Source: Pseudomonas sp. JAI120
GTDB lineage: Bacteria > Pseudomonadota > Gammaproteobacteria > Pseudomonadales > Pseudomonadaceae
NCBI RefSeq assembly: GCF_014207255.1
Contig: NZ_JACHCZ010000001.1
Coordinates: 856,592 to 920,591 of the forward strand
DNA: 64,000 bases
Direction of reading: 5' to 3'
Part shown: in pieces, positions 1-7,941 of the stretch
How positions within the stretch are numbered: the stretch's first letter is position 1
How the letters are laid out: each line of letters starts with the position of its first letter
Position numbers and translations under genes: made by a program
The notes under the pieces: generated by a model
What the model was told of the DNA's origin: nothing
Databases searched by the model: none
What the model saw: the letters and a program-made list of their open reading frames with translations, nothing else

Positions 1-762
1 CGCGGTTTCGCGCAGCACCCGCAAAAGATGTCGACAGGCGCCGAGCAGCAGATCGGCGCCGTCGAGCACCAGCAGCAAATGCCGGGAGACCAGTTGGCGA
101 CACAACTCAGTGGCACTGCCGGCGGGCTCCAGGTGCAGGGCCGTGACCAGGTGGCGCAGCATCATCAGCGGCGTCTCCACAGTGGCCAAGTCGACCCACC
201 ACACACCGTCGCGGTAGCGCGGCAATACACGCTCGGCCAGGGCCTGGGCCAAGACGCTCTTGCCCACGCCGGCGCAACCGGTGAGGGTCATCAGGCGCTG
301 CCCGGACAAACGCCGCACCAGCACGCCCAGCAGTTCATCGCGACCGATCAGCGGGCTGAGCCGGGTTGCGAGGTTATGCCGGCGCAGCACCGCTGCGGCC
401 GGGCCATGTAGGGATGCGGCGAAACAGTAGCCGCGCTGGGGGTCGTTAATAATGAAGCGTTGCCCGTCAAGGGCACGGCGCAGTGCGGCGATGTGCACCC
501 GCAGATTGCTCTCTTCCACCACGCTGCACGGCCAGACCCGCTCGATCAAGGTAGCCTTGCTGATGAATTGCCCTGGCGACTCCAGCAGCACCGCAAGGAC
601 ATCCAACGCCCGACCGCCCAACGGCACCGGCCAACCCGCCTTGCTCACCAACCGCTGCTGCCGGTGAAACGCATAGGTGCCGAAGCGCACCGTGCCATCC
701 GCGTCAATCGCCTGAGGCTCATTCATGTCTGCAATCGCGCTGAAACGCCCGGTCTTGGGCAT
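1..762 (-). CDS. Winged-helix regulator with NTPase domain, 3' end outside the window
   Basis: The visible 254 residues hold an N-terminal OmpR/PhoB-type winged-helix domain (about residues 25-120) followed by an NB-ARC/AAA-like ATPase domain with a Walker A motif GCAGVGKS and a Walker B-like stretch LLLVLDGAD. This matches large signal-transducing transcription factors in which a winged helix is fused to an ATPase and usually a C-terminal repeat sensor. The start is set at the ATG ending at 762 because AAGGA lies 7 nt upstream; an in-frame ATG at 780 lacks a good ribosome binding site. The gene runs off the left edge, so its sensor part and target are unknown. No nearby gene identifies its regulon. 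Confidence 0.8.
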   Translation of the reverse strand, partial: MPKTGRFSAIADMNEPQAIDADGTVRFGTYAFHRQQRLVSKAGWPVPLGGRALDVLAVLLESPGQFISKATLIERVWPCSVVEESNLRVHIAALRRALDGQRFIINDPQRGYCFAASLHGPAAAVLRRHNLATRLSPLIGRDELLGVLVRRLSGQRLMTLTGCAGVGKSVLAQALAERVLPRYRDGVWWVDLATVETPLMMLRHLVTALHLEPAGSATELCRQLVSRHLLLVLDGADLLLGACRHLLRVLRETA

Positions 763-875
763 CCGCGCATCCTTTTCCATGGGCTCGACGTTATCTTGCC
801 AGCTACCTGTAACAGGGCAATGCTGGCACAGGGAGCGATACGGACAATCGGGTGCGCGAGACGGACATCCCGTCG

Positions 876-1841
876 TTAACTGAACTGTTGGCGGTATTGG
901 GTAGGGTTCAAGCCGAGTTTTTCACTGAATAGAAAGCGCATGTGCCGCACGCTGCCGAAGCCTGCATGGAACGCCACGGTCTTGAGCGGCAGGTCGGTGG
1001 TTTCCAGCAGTTGCCGGGCGCGGTCGATGCGCGCGCCCTGCAGGAAGGCCATGGGCGTCATCTGCACGTCCTTGGCGAACAACCGGGCAAAGTGGCGTGG
1101 GCTCATGCCAGCCAGTTCGGCCATGGACTCGATGGTGAAGGGCTGGTCCAGATGGGCGAGCACATGGTTCTGCACGCGGGTGATCGCGGTTTCCTGGGGC
1201 GCCACGGACGCCGTCATCGGACTGAACTGGGCCTGGCCGCCCTGGCGTTTCATCACCACCAGCAGCACCTTGGCCACATCCACCGCCACTTGCTTGCCAT
1301 GGTCCTGGGCGACGATCGACAGCGCCAGATCGATACCGGCGGTGACCCCGCCCGAGGTAATCAACCGCCCATCCTGCAGGTAGATGCGATCCGTCTCGAC
1401 GATGGCCTTGGGGAAGGCCTTGATCAGGCGCTCGGTGTAGTGCCAGTGGGTGGTCACGCGGCGTTCGTCGAGCAGCCCGGCGTGGCCCAGCACAAAGGCT
1501 CCGGTGCAGATCGAGCCGAAGCGCCGCGCCCGTGGCGCCGCCGCCTTGAGCCAGGGCAGCAGCGACGGGTGGCATTCGTTGTAGGCACCCGGGCCGCCGG
1601 GCACCAGCAGCAGGTCATAAGCCGCCTGGTCCTGGTCCAGCAGCAGGTCAGTCTGGACCATCACCCCATTGGAGGCGCGCAAGGGACCGGGCTCGGTACC
1701 CAGGGTGAGAATCTGGTAATGCTCCGCCGCCGACAGGTAGCGGTTGGCAATGGAAAACACTTCGAGCGGCCCGGCCATGTCCAGCAGGAGGAAGTCCGGG
1801 AACAGCGCCATGGCCACGGTTTTCATACGGGAAGAATCCAT
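876..1841 (-). CDS. GlxA-family transcriptional regulator (DJ-1/PfpI domain plus AraC helix-turn-helix)
   Basis: The protein has 321 residues. Residues ~6-180 form a DJ-1/PfpI-like domain with the nucleophile-elbow cysteine in GSICTGAFVLG. Residues ~215-320 form an AraC-type double helix-turn-helix with the typical C-terminal motif AFHAGFGSVRHMRFLFSEKLGLNP split around its second recognition helix. Such regulators act on catabolic genes, often for quaternary amines or amino acids; the ligand cannot be told from sequence. Translation could also begin at Met6 (position 1826), the more usual start for the family (MKTVAMALFP). The gene is divergent from the pirin gene across 166 bp, so it may control that gene, which is inference only. 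Confidence 0.9.
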   Translation of the reverse strand: MDSSRMKTVAMALFPDFLLLDMAGPLEVFSIANRYLSAAEHYQILTLGTEPGPLRASNGVMVQTDLLLDQDQAAYDLLLVPGGPGAYNECHPSLLPWLKAAAPRARRFGSICTGAFVLGHAGLLDERRVTTHWHYTERLIKAFPKAIVETDRIYLQDGRLITSGGVTAGIDLALSIVAQDHGKQVAVDVAKVLLVVMKRQGGQAQFSPMTASVAPQETAITRVQNHVLAHLDQPFTIESMAELAGMSPRHFARLFAKDVQMTPMAFLQGARIDRARQLLETTDLPLKTVAFHAGFGSVRHMRFLFSEKLGLNPTQYRQQFS

Positions 1842-2007
1842 CGAGGGAAGAAAGCGGCGGATATTATGACACGCCTTTTTATTGTCAACATATAGGGGAC
1901 AGTTATTCAGATTCCAGCTTCTTAATGAATATCTCAGTTACCAGTAATCTTCTTCTCAACGCAAGCGCCCTGCATCTCGCAGCCCGCGCTCACTTGAGGA
2001 CAAGACC

Positions 2008-2730
2008 ATGCTGACCCTTCGCAAAGCTTCCGAACGCGGCGCCGCCAATCACGGTTGGTTGAAGTCGTTCCATACCTTCTCGTTCGCCAACTATTGGAAC
2101 CCCAATGAACAGGGTTTTTCCGACCTGCTGGTGATCAACGACGACCGCGTCGCGGCCGGCAAAGGCTTCGGCCAGCACCCGCACCGCGACATGGAGATTT
2201 TCTCCTATGTGCTTGAAGGCGCCCTGGAACACAAGGACACCCTGGGCACCGGCTCGGTGATCCGCCCCGGCGATGTGCAACTGATGAGCGCCGGCAGCGG
2301 CGTGGCCCACAGCGAGTTCAACCACAGCCAGACCCGCGGCGTGCACTTCCTGCAAATCTGGATCGTACCCGCCGTGGCCGGTGCCGAGCCGCGCTATCAA
2401 CAGGAGCACTTCAGCGCGGCGCAGAAACAAGGGCGCCTGCAACTGATCATCTCGCCGGACGGCACCGACGGCTCCCTGACCGTGCGCCAGGACGCCAGGG
2501 TGTACGCCGGGCTGTTCAACGGCGACGAAGCCGCGACCCTCGACCTGCCACCGGATCGCCACGTGTACATCCATGTAGCTCGGGGCAGCGTGGACATCAA
2601 TGGCCAGCGCTTGCAGGAAGGCGACGGTGCCCGAGTGCGCGATGAGCGGCAAATCCGCCTGAGCCAGGGCCAGGATGCCGAGGTGCTGGTGTTCGACCTG
2701 CGTCCCCAGGAATTGCCGCAGATGCCGTGA
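2008..2730 (+). CDS. Pirin family protein (YhhW-like)
   Basis: This 240-residue bicupin protein carries the pirin metal site in the N-terminal cupin: the HPHRDME motif near residue 57 and a later histidine in GSGVAHSE supply the metal-binding His/Glu residues. Bacterial YhhW-type pirins have quercetin 2,3-dioxygenase activity in vitro, but their cellular role is mostly unsettled. Length and order of elements are normal. It is a single gene preceded by GAGGAC near 1994-1999 and followed by a hairpin. It lies divergent from the GlxA-type regulator. Confidence 0.92.
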   Translation: MLTLRKASERGAANHGWLKSFHTFSFANYWNPNEQGFSDLLVINDDRVAAGKGFGQHPHRDMEIFSYVLEGALEHKDTLGTGSVIRPGDVQLMSAGSGVAHSEFNHSQTRGVHFLQIWIVPAVAGAEPRYQQEHFSAAQKQGRLQLIISPDGTDGSLTVRQDARVYAGLFNGDEAATLDLPPDRHVYIHVARGSVDINGQRLQEGDGARVRDERQIRLSQGQDAEVLVFDLRPQELPQMP

Positions 2731-2738
2731 CGAGCACG

Positions 2739-2766
2739 GCGATGGCCCTTTGAAACGGGCCATCGC
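2739..2766 (+). terminator. Hairpin after the pirin gene
   Basis: Perfect 10-bp stem gcgatggccc / gggccatcgc with an 8-nt loop, 9 bp after the pirin stop codon. No T-tract follows, so it may be only a weak or factor-assisted terminator or a 3' end stabiliser. Confidence 0.45.
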
Positions 2767-2875
2767 TGGCATCGATAGTCACCATCAGCCCAATGAAGTT
2801 CTCTTAAAAAATGCAACGCGTAACATCAAACCCATACCAGGCAACACCCAACTAAAACACTCGGAGCACACCATC

Positions 2876-3301
2876 ATGAAACGCCAAATCTTGCTTAGCC
2901 TCGCTTTCTCGGTACTCGCTGCAAACGCATTTGCCCACCCTGTTGTTGCTGAAGGCGGCGCGGATCGCCTGATCGAAAATCGTGTTGCTGAAGGTGGCTC
3001 GGATCGCCTGCTGGAGCGTCGTGTTGCCGAAGGTGGCTCGGATCGCCTGCTGGAGCGTCGTGTTGCCGAAGGTGGTGCTGATCGCTTGCAGCAACGCGGT
3101 ATTGTTGAAGGTGGTGCCGACCGCCTGCAAGGCAACCGCGTTGCCGAAGATGGCGCCGACCGCCTGCAAGGCAACCGCGTTGCCGAAGATGGTGCCGACC
3201 GCCTGCAAGGCAACCGCGTTGCCGAAGGTGGCGCTGATCGCCTGCAGGAACATGGCCTGGCCGAAGGCGGTGCCGACCGCCTGCTGGACAACCACGCTTA
3301 A
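2876..3301 (+). CDS. Small secreted protein made of nine 13-residue repeats
   Basis: The 141-residue product starts with a clear signal peptide (MKRQILLSLAFSVLAANAFA, cleavage expected after residue 20). From residue 24 to 140 it consists of nine 13-residue repeats of the form (V/L)AE(G/D)G(A/S)DRLxxxR. At DNA level this is a 39-bp tandem array. GGAG at 2863-2866 lies 9 nt before the ATG, fixing the start; a rho-independent terminator follows. No enzymatic motif, cysteine or transmembrane segment is present after the signal. I recall similar short repeat proteins in other Pseudomonas carrying an uninformative 'phage infection protein' label; that memory is unverified. Function unknown, expected location periplasm or outside the cell. 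Confidence 0.85.
   Translation: MKRQILLSLAFSVLAANAFAHPVVAEGGADRLIENRVAEGGSDRLLERRVAEGGSDRLLERRVAEGGADRLQQRGIVEGGADRLQGNRVAEDGADRLQGNRVAEDGADRLQGNRVAEGGADRLQEHGLAEGGADRLLDNHA
2945..3295 (+). repeat. Nine tandem copies of a 39-bp coding repeat
   Basis: The array encodes residues 24-140 of the secreted repeat protein. Copies 2 and 3 and copies 6 and 7 are nearly identical at DNA level, which suggests recent unit duplication. Because each unit is 39 bp (13 codons), gain or loss of units keeps the reading frame. Confidence 0.9.
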
Positions 3302-3326
3302 TCCCGCACTGTTCGCGGGGCACCCC

Positions 3327-3354
3327 AAACCGGCCTGATCAGCCGGTTTTTTTT
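3327..3354 (+). terminator. Rho-independent terminator of the repeat-protein gene
   Basis: Stem aaaccggc / gccggttt with loop ctgatca, running into eight T residues, 25 bp after the stop codon. Confidence 0.9.
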
Positions 3355-3363
3355 CGTCTTCGA

Positions 3364-3600
3364 TTAATGCAGCTCGCGATCCACCCACACCACAGCCTTG
3401 CCGATCTGTTGCCGCGCTTCGATGCGCTCATGCACCTGCTGCAGCGTTTCCAAGGTGTAATGCCCTTCGATAGCCACCGTCAACGTACCTTCGAGCATCG
3501 CCGCAAACACCGCGTTGGCACGCTGTTGTACGGTCACGCCGTCGGCCATATGGTCGGCCAACCGGGGGCGCGTCAAAAACAGATGCACCCACTGCGCGGC
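3364..3600 (-). pseudogene. C-terminal fragment of a zinc-type alcohol dehydrogenase/quinone oxidoreductase
   Basis: The last ~75 codons read LTRPRLADH..., then LEGTLTVAIEGHYTLE and VHERIEARQQIGKAVV. This is the usual C-terminus of the medium-chain dehydrogenase/reductase family (quinone oxidoreductase branch). Upstream the similarity stops: the reading frame stays open to 3849, but there is no Rossmann-fold GxGxxG segment or catalytic domain. The gene is therefore a remnant, cut at about 3590-3600. It lies at the left border of the exopolysaccharide island and may be a scar of its insertion. The exact breakpoint is approximate. Confidence 0.7.
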
Positions 3601-4058
3601 GGCCGTGAGATCGCGTTTGCCGCAAGCGACCTGGCCACCCACTGCCGTCGAGGGTCCTGTGCGTGATATTTGGCTCACGGTGTGCCCCCACATGCGCCGT
3701 TCGCCGTCGGTAAAGGTGGTCATGGAGTTTCTGGTGCCGTGCAAAGCCGAGGCGCATCCGCCAACCTTCGGGTCGCCCTGCCGGGCGTTTTTCCGGCCTG
3801 AGCAGGCAACGCTTAAACCTGCGCCCGTCAAAAAAATCGTTGGAACCAAAATACTTATCGAGCATTAAGAGTTTGCACTAGCATATGTGTAAGTCCGTAC
3901 GAGCTCTGTGGAACATCCCCCTATTCCCCCCTGCGAACGTAAAAAACAAGTGGCAAATGTTAAAATTTGTCACGTTTTAGCGTAATCAATTCGATTAGTA
4001 TCTAAACGCTAGCAGTGATTGAACTGACGGCCTTGCATGCCGGAAAAGGGAGTAGGTT
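3601..4058. other. Intergenic stretch left of the regulator genes, no convincing gene
   Basis: The first ~250 bp are GC-rich and open in several frames, but no frame gives a protein I recognise. Near 3771-3794 a short GC hairpin followed by five T residues (gccctgccgggcgttttt) could terminate plus-strand transcription. From about 3850 to 4058 the DNA becomes AT-rich (for example at 3950-4010), which suits a promoter region for the regulator gene at 4059. I could not assign -35/-10 boxes with confidence. Confidence 0.5.
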
Positions 4059-4790
4059 ATGCATTTTTCCAACGTCCTCGCCATTGCACGGACTCAATCG
4101 AAATCGGAGGACTTTCGGGAGCTTTTAGTTCGCACTGTAGCGAATAATTTAAAAGTCGATACACGTTGCTACGGACAACTAATTGACCCCCAGGAAAGCC
4201 ACGTACATTACCGTGCCATCATTATAGAAATTGATACACCCTCCGCCAGCAATCTAAGCCTGGACATAATAAGAAAGGCGCGAACTGAAAACCCTGACTG
4301 CACGATATTCGTCGTCGTCACCTTTGCGTCGACCCTCAGCAAAACAAAATACTACCTGGCCGGCGCCGACTACTGCATCAAGGTGGTCGAAACTTCCCCT
4401 GAAAAAAAATTGAATTTGTTTGATGCCTTTCTCAGTGAGAGCGCTCGACTCAATCAGTGCGACCTGGTGCTCGACCAAGATCGCATGTGCCTGTATGGCG
4501 ATGGGAAAAAGCTGGAAATATCCTTCGTCGAAATGAAAGTACTGGAAGCACTTATTCAGAACCGACTGCTCAGCCATAATGAGATCGCCGGTGTCATGGG
4601 GCTTAATACCAAGTACTACGACTCCCGCGCACTGGAAAAGTCCATCAGCCGTTTGCGCAGTAAGATCAAGGCGCACTATGGTGAAAACATCATCCAAAAC
4701 ATTCGCGGTTATGGTTACAAACTCAGTCGGGGCCTTATTTGCGCCAGCCATTTCCACCCCACTCAGGAGGGGTTGAGCCGTGAAGAGTGA
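4059..4790 (+). CDS. Response-regulator-like winged-helix protein
   Basis: The 243-residue protein has a receiver-like N-terminal half (residues ~1-125: alternating strands such as RAIIIEIDTP and TIFVVVTF, and a final AGADYCIKVVE resembling the receiver GAD...K element) and a C-terminal OmpR/PhoB-type winged helix (about 145-235, with SRALEKSISRLRSKI and NIRGYGYKLS). The phosphoacceptor aspartate is not clear and the lysine is followed by Val rather than Pro, so it may act without phosphorylation. No partner kinase is nearby. Base composition is lower in GC than the flanks. It overlaps the next gene by 11 bp and probably regulates the adjacent exopolysaccharide genes (inference from position). 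Confidence 0.8.
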   Translation: MHFSNVLAIARTQSKSEDFRELLVRTVANNLKVDTRCYGQLIDPQESHVHYRAIIIEIDTPSASNLSLDIIRKARTENPDCTIFVVVTFASTLSKTKYYLAGADYCIKVVETSPEKKLNLFDAFLSESARLNQCDLVLDQDRMCLYGDGKKLEISFVEMKVLEALIQNRLLSHNEIAGVMGLNTKYYDSRALEKSISRLRSKIKAHYGENIIQNIRGYGYKLSRGLICASHFHPTQEGLSREE

Positions 4791-5484
4791 AAAAGAGCCC
4801 TCCCTACATACCCCCCCTGTCAAGATCATCAGGCAAGCTGTCGTTGACCGCAGTCATGCCTGGTGGGGCAGTGAAATCAGCGTAACGGGTGGCGTAGACC
4901 TCGAACAACTTGAAAGTGCCTGCACTAAGGCCTTGCGCTATATCCACCCACCGCGCACAACGCTTAAGGCGGTCAGTCCGGCGACGGGTCATACGCTTTT
5001 GCGCATGGGGCAATCGGCCCTGATGAACGACGACATCCTCAAGGCGATCATTCAGGTCACGCGGGCATTGGAATACCACAAACAACCTTTCACCCTCAGT
5101 CTCGACAACCCCCTGGACGCCCTGCCCGGTCCGGTGGAACGCCGGGCGATGGTGCGCCAGTTGTATAAGTTGAAAGACCAGAGCGGTATCACGTTGGCCT
5201 ATAACAATTACAGACTCGATACAAAGCCGGCGGACCTGCTGATCGGCCTTGAGCTCTACGACTATATAAAGATGCCGTTTCCGGATTCCGCCCTGCGGCT
5301 CAGCCTCAATACCCGCTCGGATCTGTTCGACCGGCTCTACGACCGCATGCTGGAGCTGATGAGTGCAAGCAGAGTGCGCTTTATCGCCGACCAGGTGGAA
5401 TTTTCCGACAGCGCCGTGCTGGCTAAAAACTTGCCGTTCGAATACTTTCAGGGCGGCTATTACTCCCCTGCTGACTGCCTTTAA
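4780..5484 (+). CDS. Degenerate EAL-domain-like protein
   Basis: A perfect AGGAGG at 4765-4770 sets the GTG start at 4780, inside the end of the preceding gene, so the two are translationally coupled. The 234-residue product resembles an EAL phosphodiesterase domain in its second half: residues in ITLAYNNYR sit where the DDFGTG motif should be, and IADQVEFSD...FEYFQGGYYSP matches the end AEGVE...QGYxFxxP. The EAL signature itself and the metal-binding aspartates are missing, so c-di-GMP hydrolysis is not expected. Proteins of this kind (for example YdiV in enterobacteria) can act by protein-protein contact. The likely role is control of the neighbouring winged-helix regulators, which is inference. 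Confidence 0.65.
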   Translation: MKSEKEPSLHTPPVKIIRQAVVDRSHAWWGSEISVTGGVDLEQLESACTKALRYIHPPRTTLKAVSPATGHTLLRMGQSALMNDDILKAIIQVTRALEYHKQPFTLSLDNPLDALPGPVERRAMVRQLYKLKDQSGITLAYNNYRLDTKPADLLIGLELYDYIKMPFPDSALRLSLNTRSDLFDRLYDRMLELMSASRVRFIADQVEFSDSAVLAKNLPFEYFQGGYYSPADCL

Positions 5485-5522
5485 CAACTAACAACTGCAT
5501 CTTCCTGATATGGGTGGCCCCT

Positions 5523-6170
5523 ATGAGCTCTTTCAAGAAACACACTTTCGCTCCAACACTTGCGTCTATCGCACTGCAGGACTTCACGCCCAACGCAGAG
5601 TTCTTCCATTACGACGTAAACGCCCCGGAGGCGACGGACCCCGCCGATACAAACCTGGCGTTTTCTCAAACACGGATCACCTCGCGCTTTAATACCTACA
5701 TTATTACCCACACCCTCAGCTTGCCCTCGCAATCGTTTAACGCCAAGCGGCAAGAATCCAGAATGCCAACCACCAAGGCCCCTGACAGCGCGCCGAATAA
5801 CCCTACGCGTACTCAGGAGACCAGCGCCGGACGAACGCCACTGTATCCACAGGATTTCTGGCTGCTCACTCAACATGACCGAGCACTGGTCAAAGGTGGT
5901 CTGCGCATTTCATTGACCACTATTGAATCGGCGTTGATTAAAAAGATGCTGCACCATGAAGAACGCGTGGTCAGCAAAGAAGAGTTGATCCGCAATATAG
6001 GTCGTGAACCTGACTTATACCGCGGATTGGAAATGTGCCTGAGTCGCCTGCAGGAAAAGTTCAAGCGGGTTAATGACGGTGAACGCCTGTTTCGTGCGGT
6101 AAGAAACCGTGGTTATTGCCTGACGCAAAAAATCAAAAAGCCGCTTGAGCTTAGTCAGCCACGCCGTTAA
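5523..6170 (+). CDS. Winged-helix regulator with an unrelated N-terminal extension
   Basis: The C-terminal ~100 residues form an OmpR/PhoB-type winged helix (ISLTTIESALIKKML, SKEELIRNIG, LEMCLSRLQEKFKRV and the wing FRAVRNRGYCL). The N-terminal ~110 residues are low-complexity, rich in Thr, Pro and Ser, and show no receiver domain or membrane segment. The ATG at 5523 is chosen because a weak GGGTGG lies 5 nt upstream; a GTG at 5514 is in frame but has no ribosome binding site. It is the last of three same-strand regulatory genes before wcaJ. Without a receiver it must be controlled by expression level, by a partner such as the EAL-like protein, or by its extension. Confidence 0.72.
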   Translation: MSSFKKHTFAPTLASIALQDFTPNAEFFHYDVNAPEATDPADTNLAFSQTRITSRFNTYIITHTLSLPSQSFNAKRQESRMPTTKAPDSAPNNPTRTQETSAGRTPLYPQDFWLLTQHDRALVKGGLRISLTTIESALIKKMLHHEERVVSKEELIRNIGREPDLYRGLEMCLSRLQEKFKRVNDGERLFRAVRNRGYCLTQKIKKPLELSQPRR

Positions 6171-6313
6171 ACAATAAAAACAATCCAGCACTTAGCACGC
6201 ACCCTGCCTATTACCACACGCTTCTACCTGCCCTTTTATAACATACAATTCGCCTGCCCCCTTCTGACCTTGTTATAAGTCGTCAGCCACTGCCCCATGC
6301 CGTTCATTACTAT

Positions 6314-6350
6314 CAACAGGCACGCGCTTGCGCGTGCCTGTTGTTTATAA
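6314..6350 (+). terminator. Strong hairpin between the regulator genes and wcaJ
   Basis: Perfect 13-bp stem caacaggcacgcg / cgcgtgcctgttg with loop cttg, followed by the short T-rich run tttat. It lies 143 bp after the third regulator gene and 62 bp before wcaJ, so it could end transcription of the regulators or attenuate read-through into wcaJ. Confidence 0.65.
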
Positions 6351-6405
6351 CAGTTAATCCTAAACACCTGCCACCACGTGCGCGCTCATCACCGGGAGCA
6401 GAACT

Positions 6406-7797
6406 ATGCTTAATAACACTAGAATGCATCGCAACCTCACCCCTAGGGGGTTGACGTTCTGGGGGCAATGGACACTCGCATCGAGCTTAGTTGTTGCGCT
6501 GTTATTCACGCTGGTCATCTTAAAGACTGGCCAACTGGAGTATTACTACCGCGTCCTGGCCGCCTTTACGATATTAGCCTCTCTCCCGGCGTATACCTTG
6601 TGCGGTGTCTACAGCAAGAAAGATGATTATGCCGTAGGCCTTGGACGCTTGTTCATGGGCTGGCTGTTAACCATGGGCATATTGTTTGCCGTGGGTGTAG
6701 CGTGTAATGCCAACGCCCTGTTCCCTGTAGAAATTTTATTACTCTGGGCAGCGGTCAGTTACCCGTTATTGGCACTGTGTTACATACCGCTGCACAGCCT
6801 GTCCCGGTATTACCACCGCCAACTTCACGAGCGCCAAAAGTCATTGATCGTGGGCACCGGCAAGCTTGCCGTGGACCTGGCCAGAACCCTCTCGCGGCAA
6901 AAACGCTCGCCCCTGGTAGGTCTGGTCGGCGGCCGTGCCGAGGCGGCCGAAGATGCGCAAGCGCAGATACTCGGCGAGCTGCAGCAATTACCCCAATTGA
7001 TCCGGCAACACGGCATCCGCCGGCTCTACATCACCCATTCATTGCAGGACGCCACCCACATTGAGGCGTTGTACCTCAACCTGCTGGAGATCAGCGTGGA
7101 TGTGATCTGGGTGCCCGACCTCAATAACATGCTGCTGCTCAACCATTGCGTGGCCGAAGTGGATGGGCTGCCGGCGATCTACCTCAACGAAAGCCCGCTG
7201 ACCAGCCGCCCCACCGCTGCGCTGAGCAAGTCGCTGCTGGACAAGAGCCTGGCGCTGCTGGCTATCATCGCGCTGAGCCCACTGCTGTTGCTGGTCGCCC
7301 TGCTGATCAAGCTCACCTCCCCCGGCCCGGTGATCTTCAAACAGGACCGCCACGGCTGGAATGGTGAGGTGATCAAGGTGTGGAAATTCCGCTCCATGCG
7401 TGTGCATGACGACCATGAGGTACGCCAGGCCAGTCGCAACGATTCGCGCATTACGCCGGTGGGCCGGTTTATCCGACGTACCTCCATCGATGAATTGCCG
7501 CAGCTGTTCAACGTGCTGCAAGGGCACATGGCACTGGTCGGCCCGCGCCCCCATGCGATTGCACACAACGATTACTACTCGGGAAAAATCCGCGCCTACA
7601 TGGCCCGCCATCGAATCAAACCCGGCATCACCGGCCTGGCTCAGGTCAATGGCTGCCGGGGCGAGACCGAGACCCTGGAGAAGATGCAACAGCGCGTCGA
7701 CATCGACCTGCGCTACATCAACACCTGGTCGCTGTGGCTGGACATCAAGATCCTGTTGAAGACGCCATTTACGCTGCTGTCCAAGGACATCTACTGA
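6406..7797 (+). CDS. wcaJ: Undecaprenyl-phosphate glucose-1-phosphate transferase (WcaJ-like)
   Basis: This 463-residue polyisoprenyl-phosphate hexose-1-phosphate transferase starts capsule repeat-unit synthesis by moving a sugar phosphate, usually glucose-1-phosphate, to undecaprenyl phosphate at the inner membrane. Four N-terminal membrane segments (residues ~20-125), a CoA-binding-like middle part and one re-entrant helix near 285-305 precede the catalytic domain. That domain has the family motifs SPGPVIFKQDR, KFRSMR, RRTSIDELPQL, NVLQG, LVGPRP and KPGITGLAQVNG. GGGAG at 6394-6398 supports the start. It is the only polysaccharide gene on the plus strand and converges on gfcD. Glucose as donor is the family norm, not proven here. 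Confidence 0.93.
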   Translation: MLNNTRMHRNLTPRGLTFWGQWTLASSLVVALLFTLVILKTGQLEYYYRVLAAFTILASLPAYTLCGVYSKKDDYAVGLGRLFMGWLLTMGILFAVGVACNANALFPVEILLLWAAVSYPLLALCYIPLHSLSRYYHRQLHERQKSLIVGTGKLAVDLARTLSRQKRSPLVGLVGGRAEAAEDAQAQILGELQQLPQLIRQHGIRRLYITHSLQDATHIEALYLNLLEISVDVIWVPDLNNMLLLNHCVAEVDGLPAIYLNESPLTSRPTAALSKSLLDKSLALLAIIALSPLLLLVALLIKLTSPGPVIFKQDRHGWNGEVIKVWKFRSMRVHDDHEVRQASRNDSRITPVGRFIRRTSIDELPQLFNVLQGHMALVGPRPHAIAHNDYYSGKIRAYMARHRIKPGITGLAQVNGCRGETETLEKMQQRVDIDLRYINTWSLWLDIKILLKTPFTLLSKDIY

Positions 7798-7807
7798 TCC
7801 CCTACGG

Positions 7808-7897
7808 GTAGCAGCTGCCGAGCGCAAGCGAGGCTGCGTCAGCGGTGTGCCTGGCAGGCCGCAAACGCAGCCTCGCCGGGGGCTCGAAAGCTGCTAC
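7808..7897. repeat. REP-like inverted repeat between wcaJ and gfcD
   Basis: gtagcagct at 7808 pairs with agctgctac ending at 7897, and aggctgcgt pairs with acgcagcct inside it. This is a Pseudomonas-type palindromic unit in the gap between two convergent genes, where it may also act as a bidirectional terminator. Confidence 0.75.
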
Positions 7898-7941
7898 GGA
7901 TTTGCGCGGTGTTGGATAAGACAGTATCTACAGGGGTGCAT

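Noticed and set aside
2945-3295. CRISPR-like array
   Set aside because: The 39-bp units are contiguous without spacers and stay in frame within a secreted protein gene.
6171-6405. JUMPstart/ops element expected before capsule genes
   Set aside because: No match to the ops core was seen here or in 27158-27387; only a terminator-like hairpin is present.
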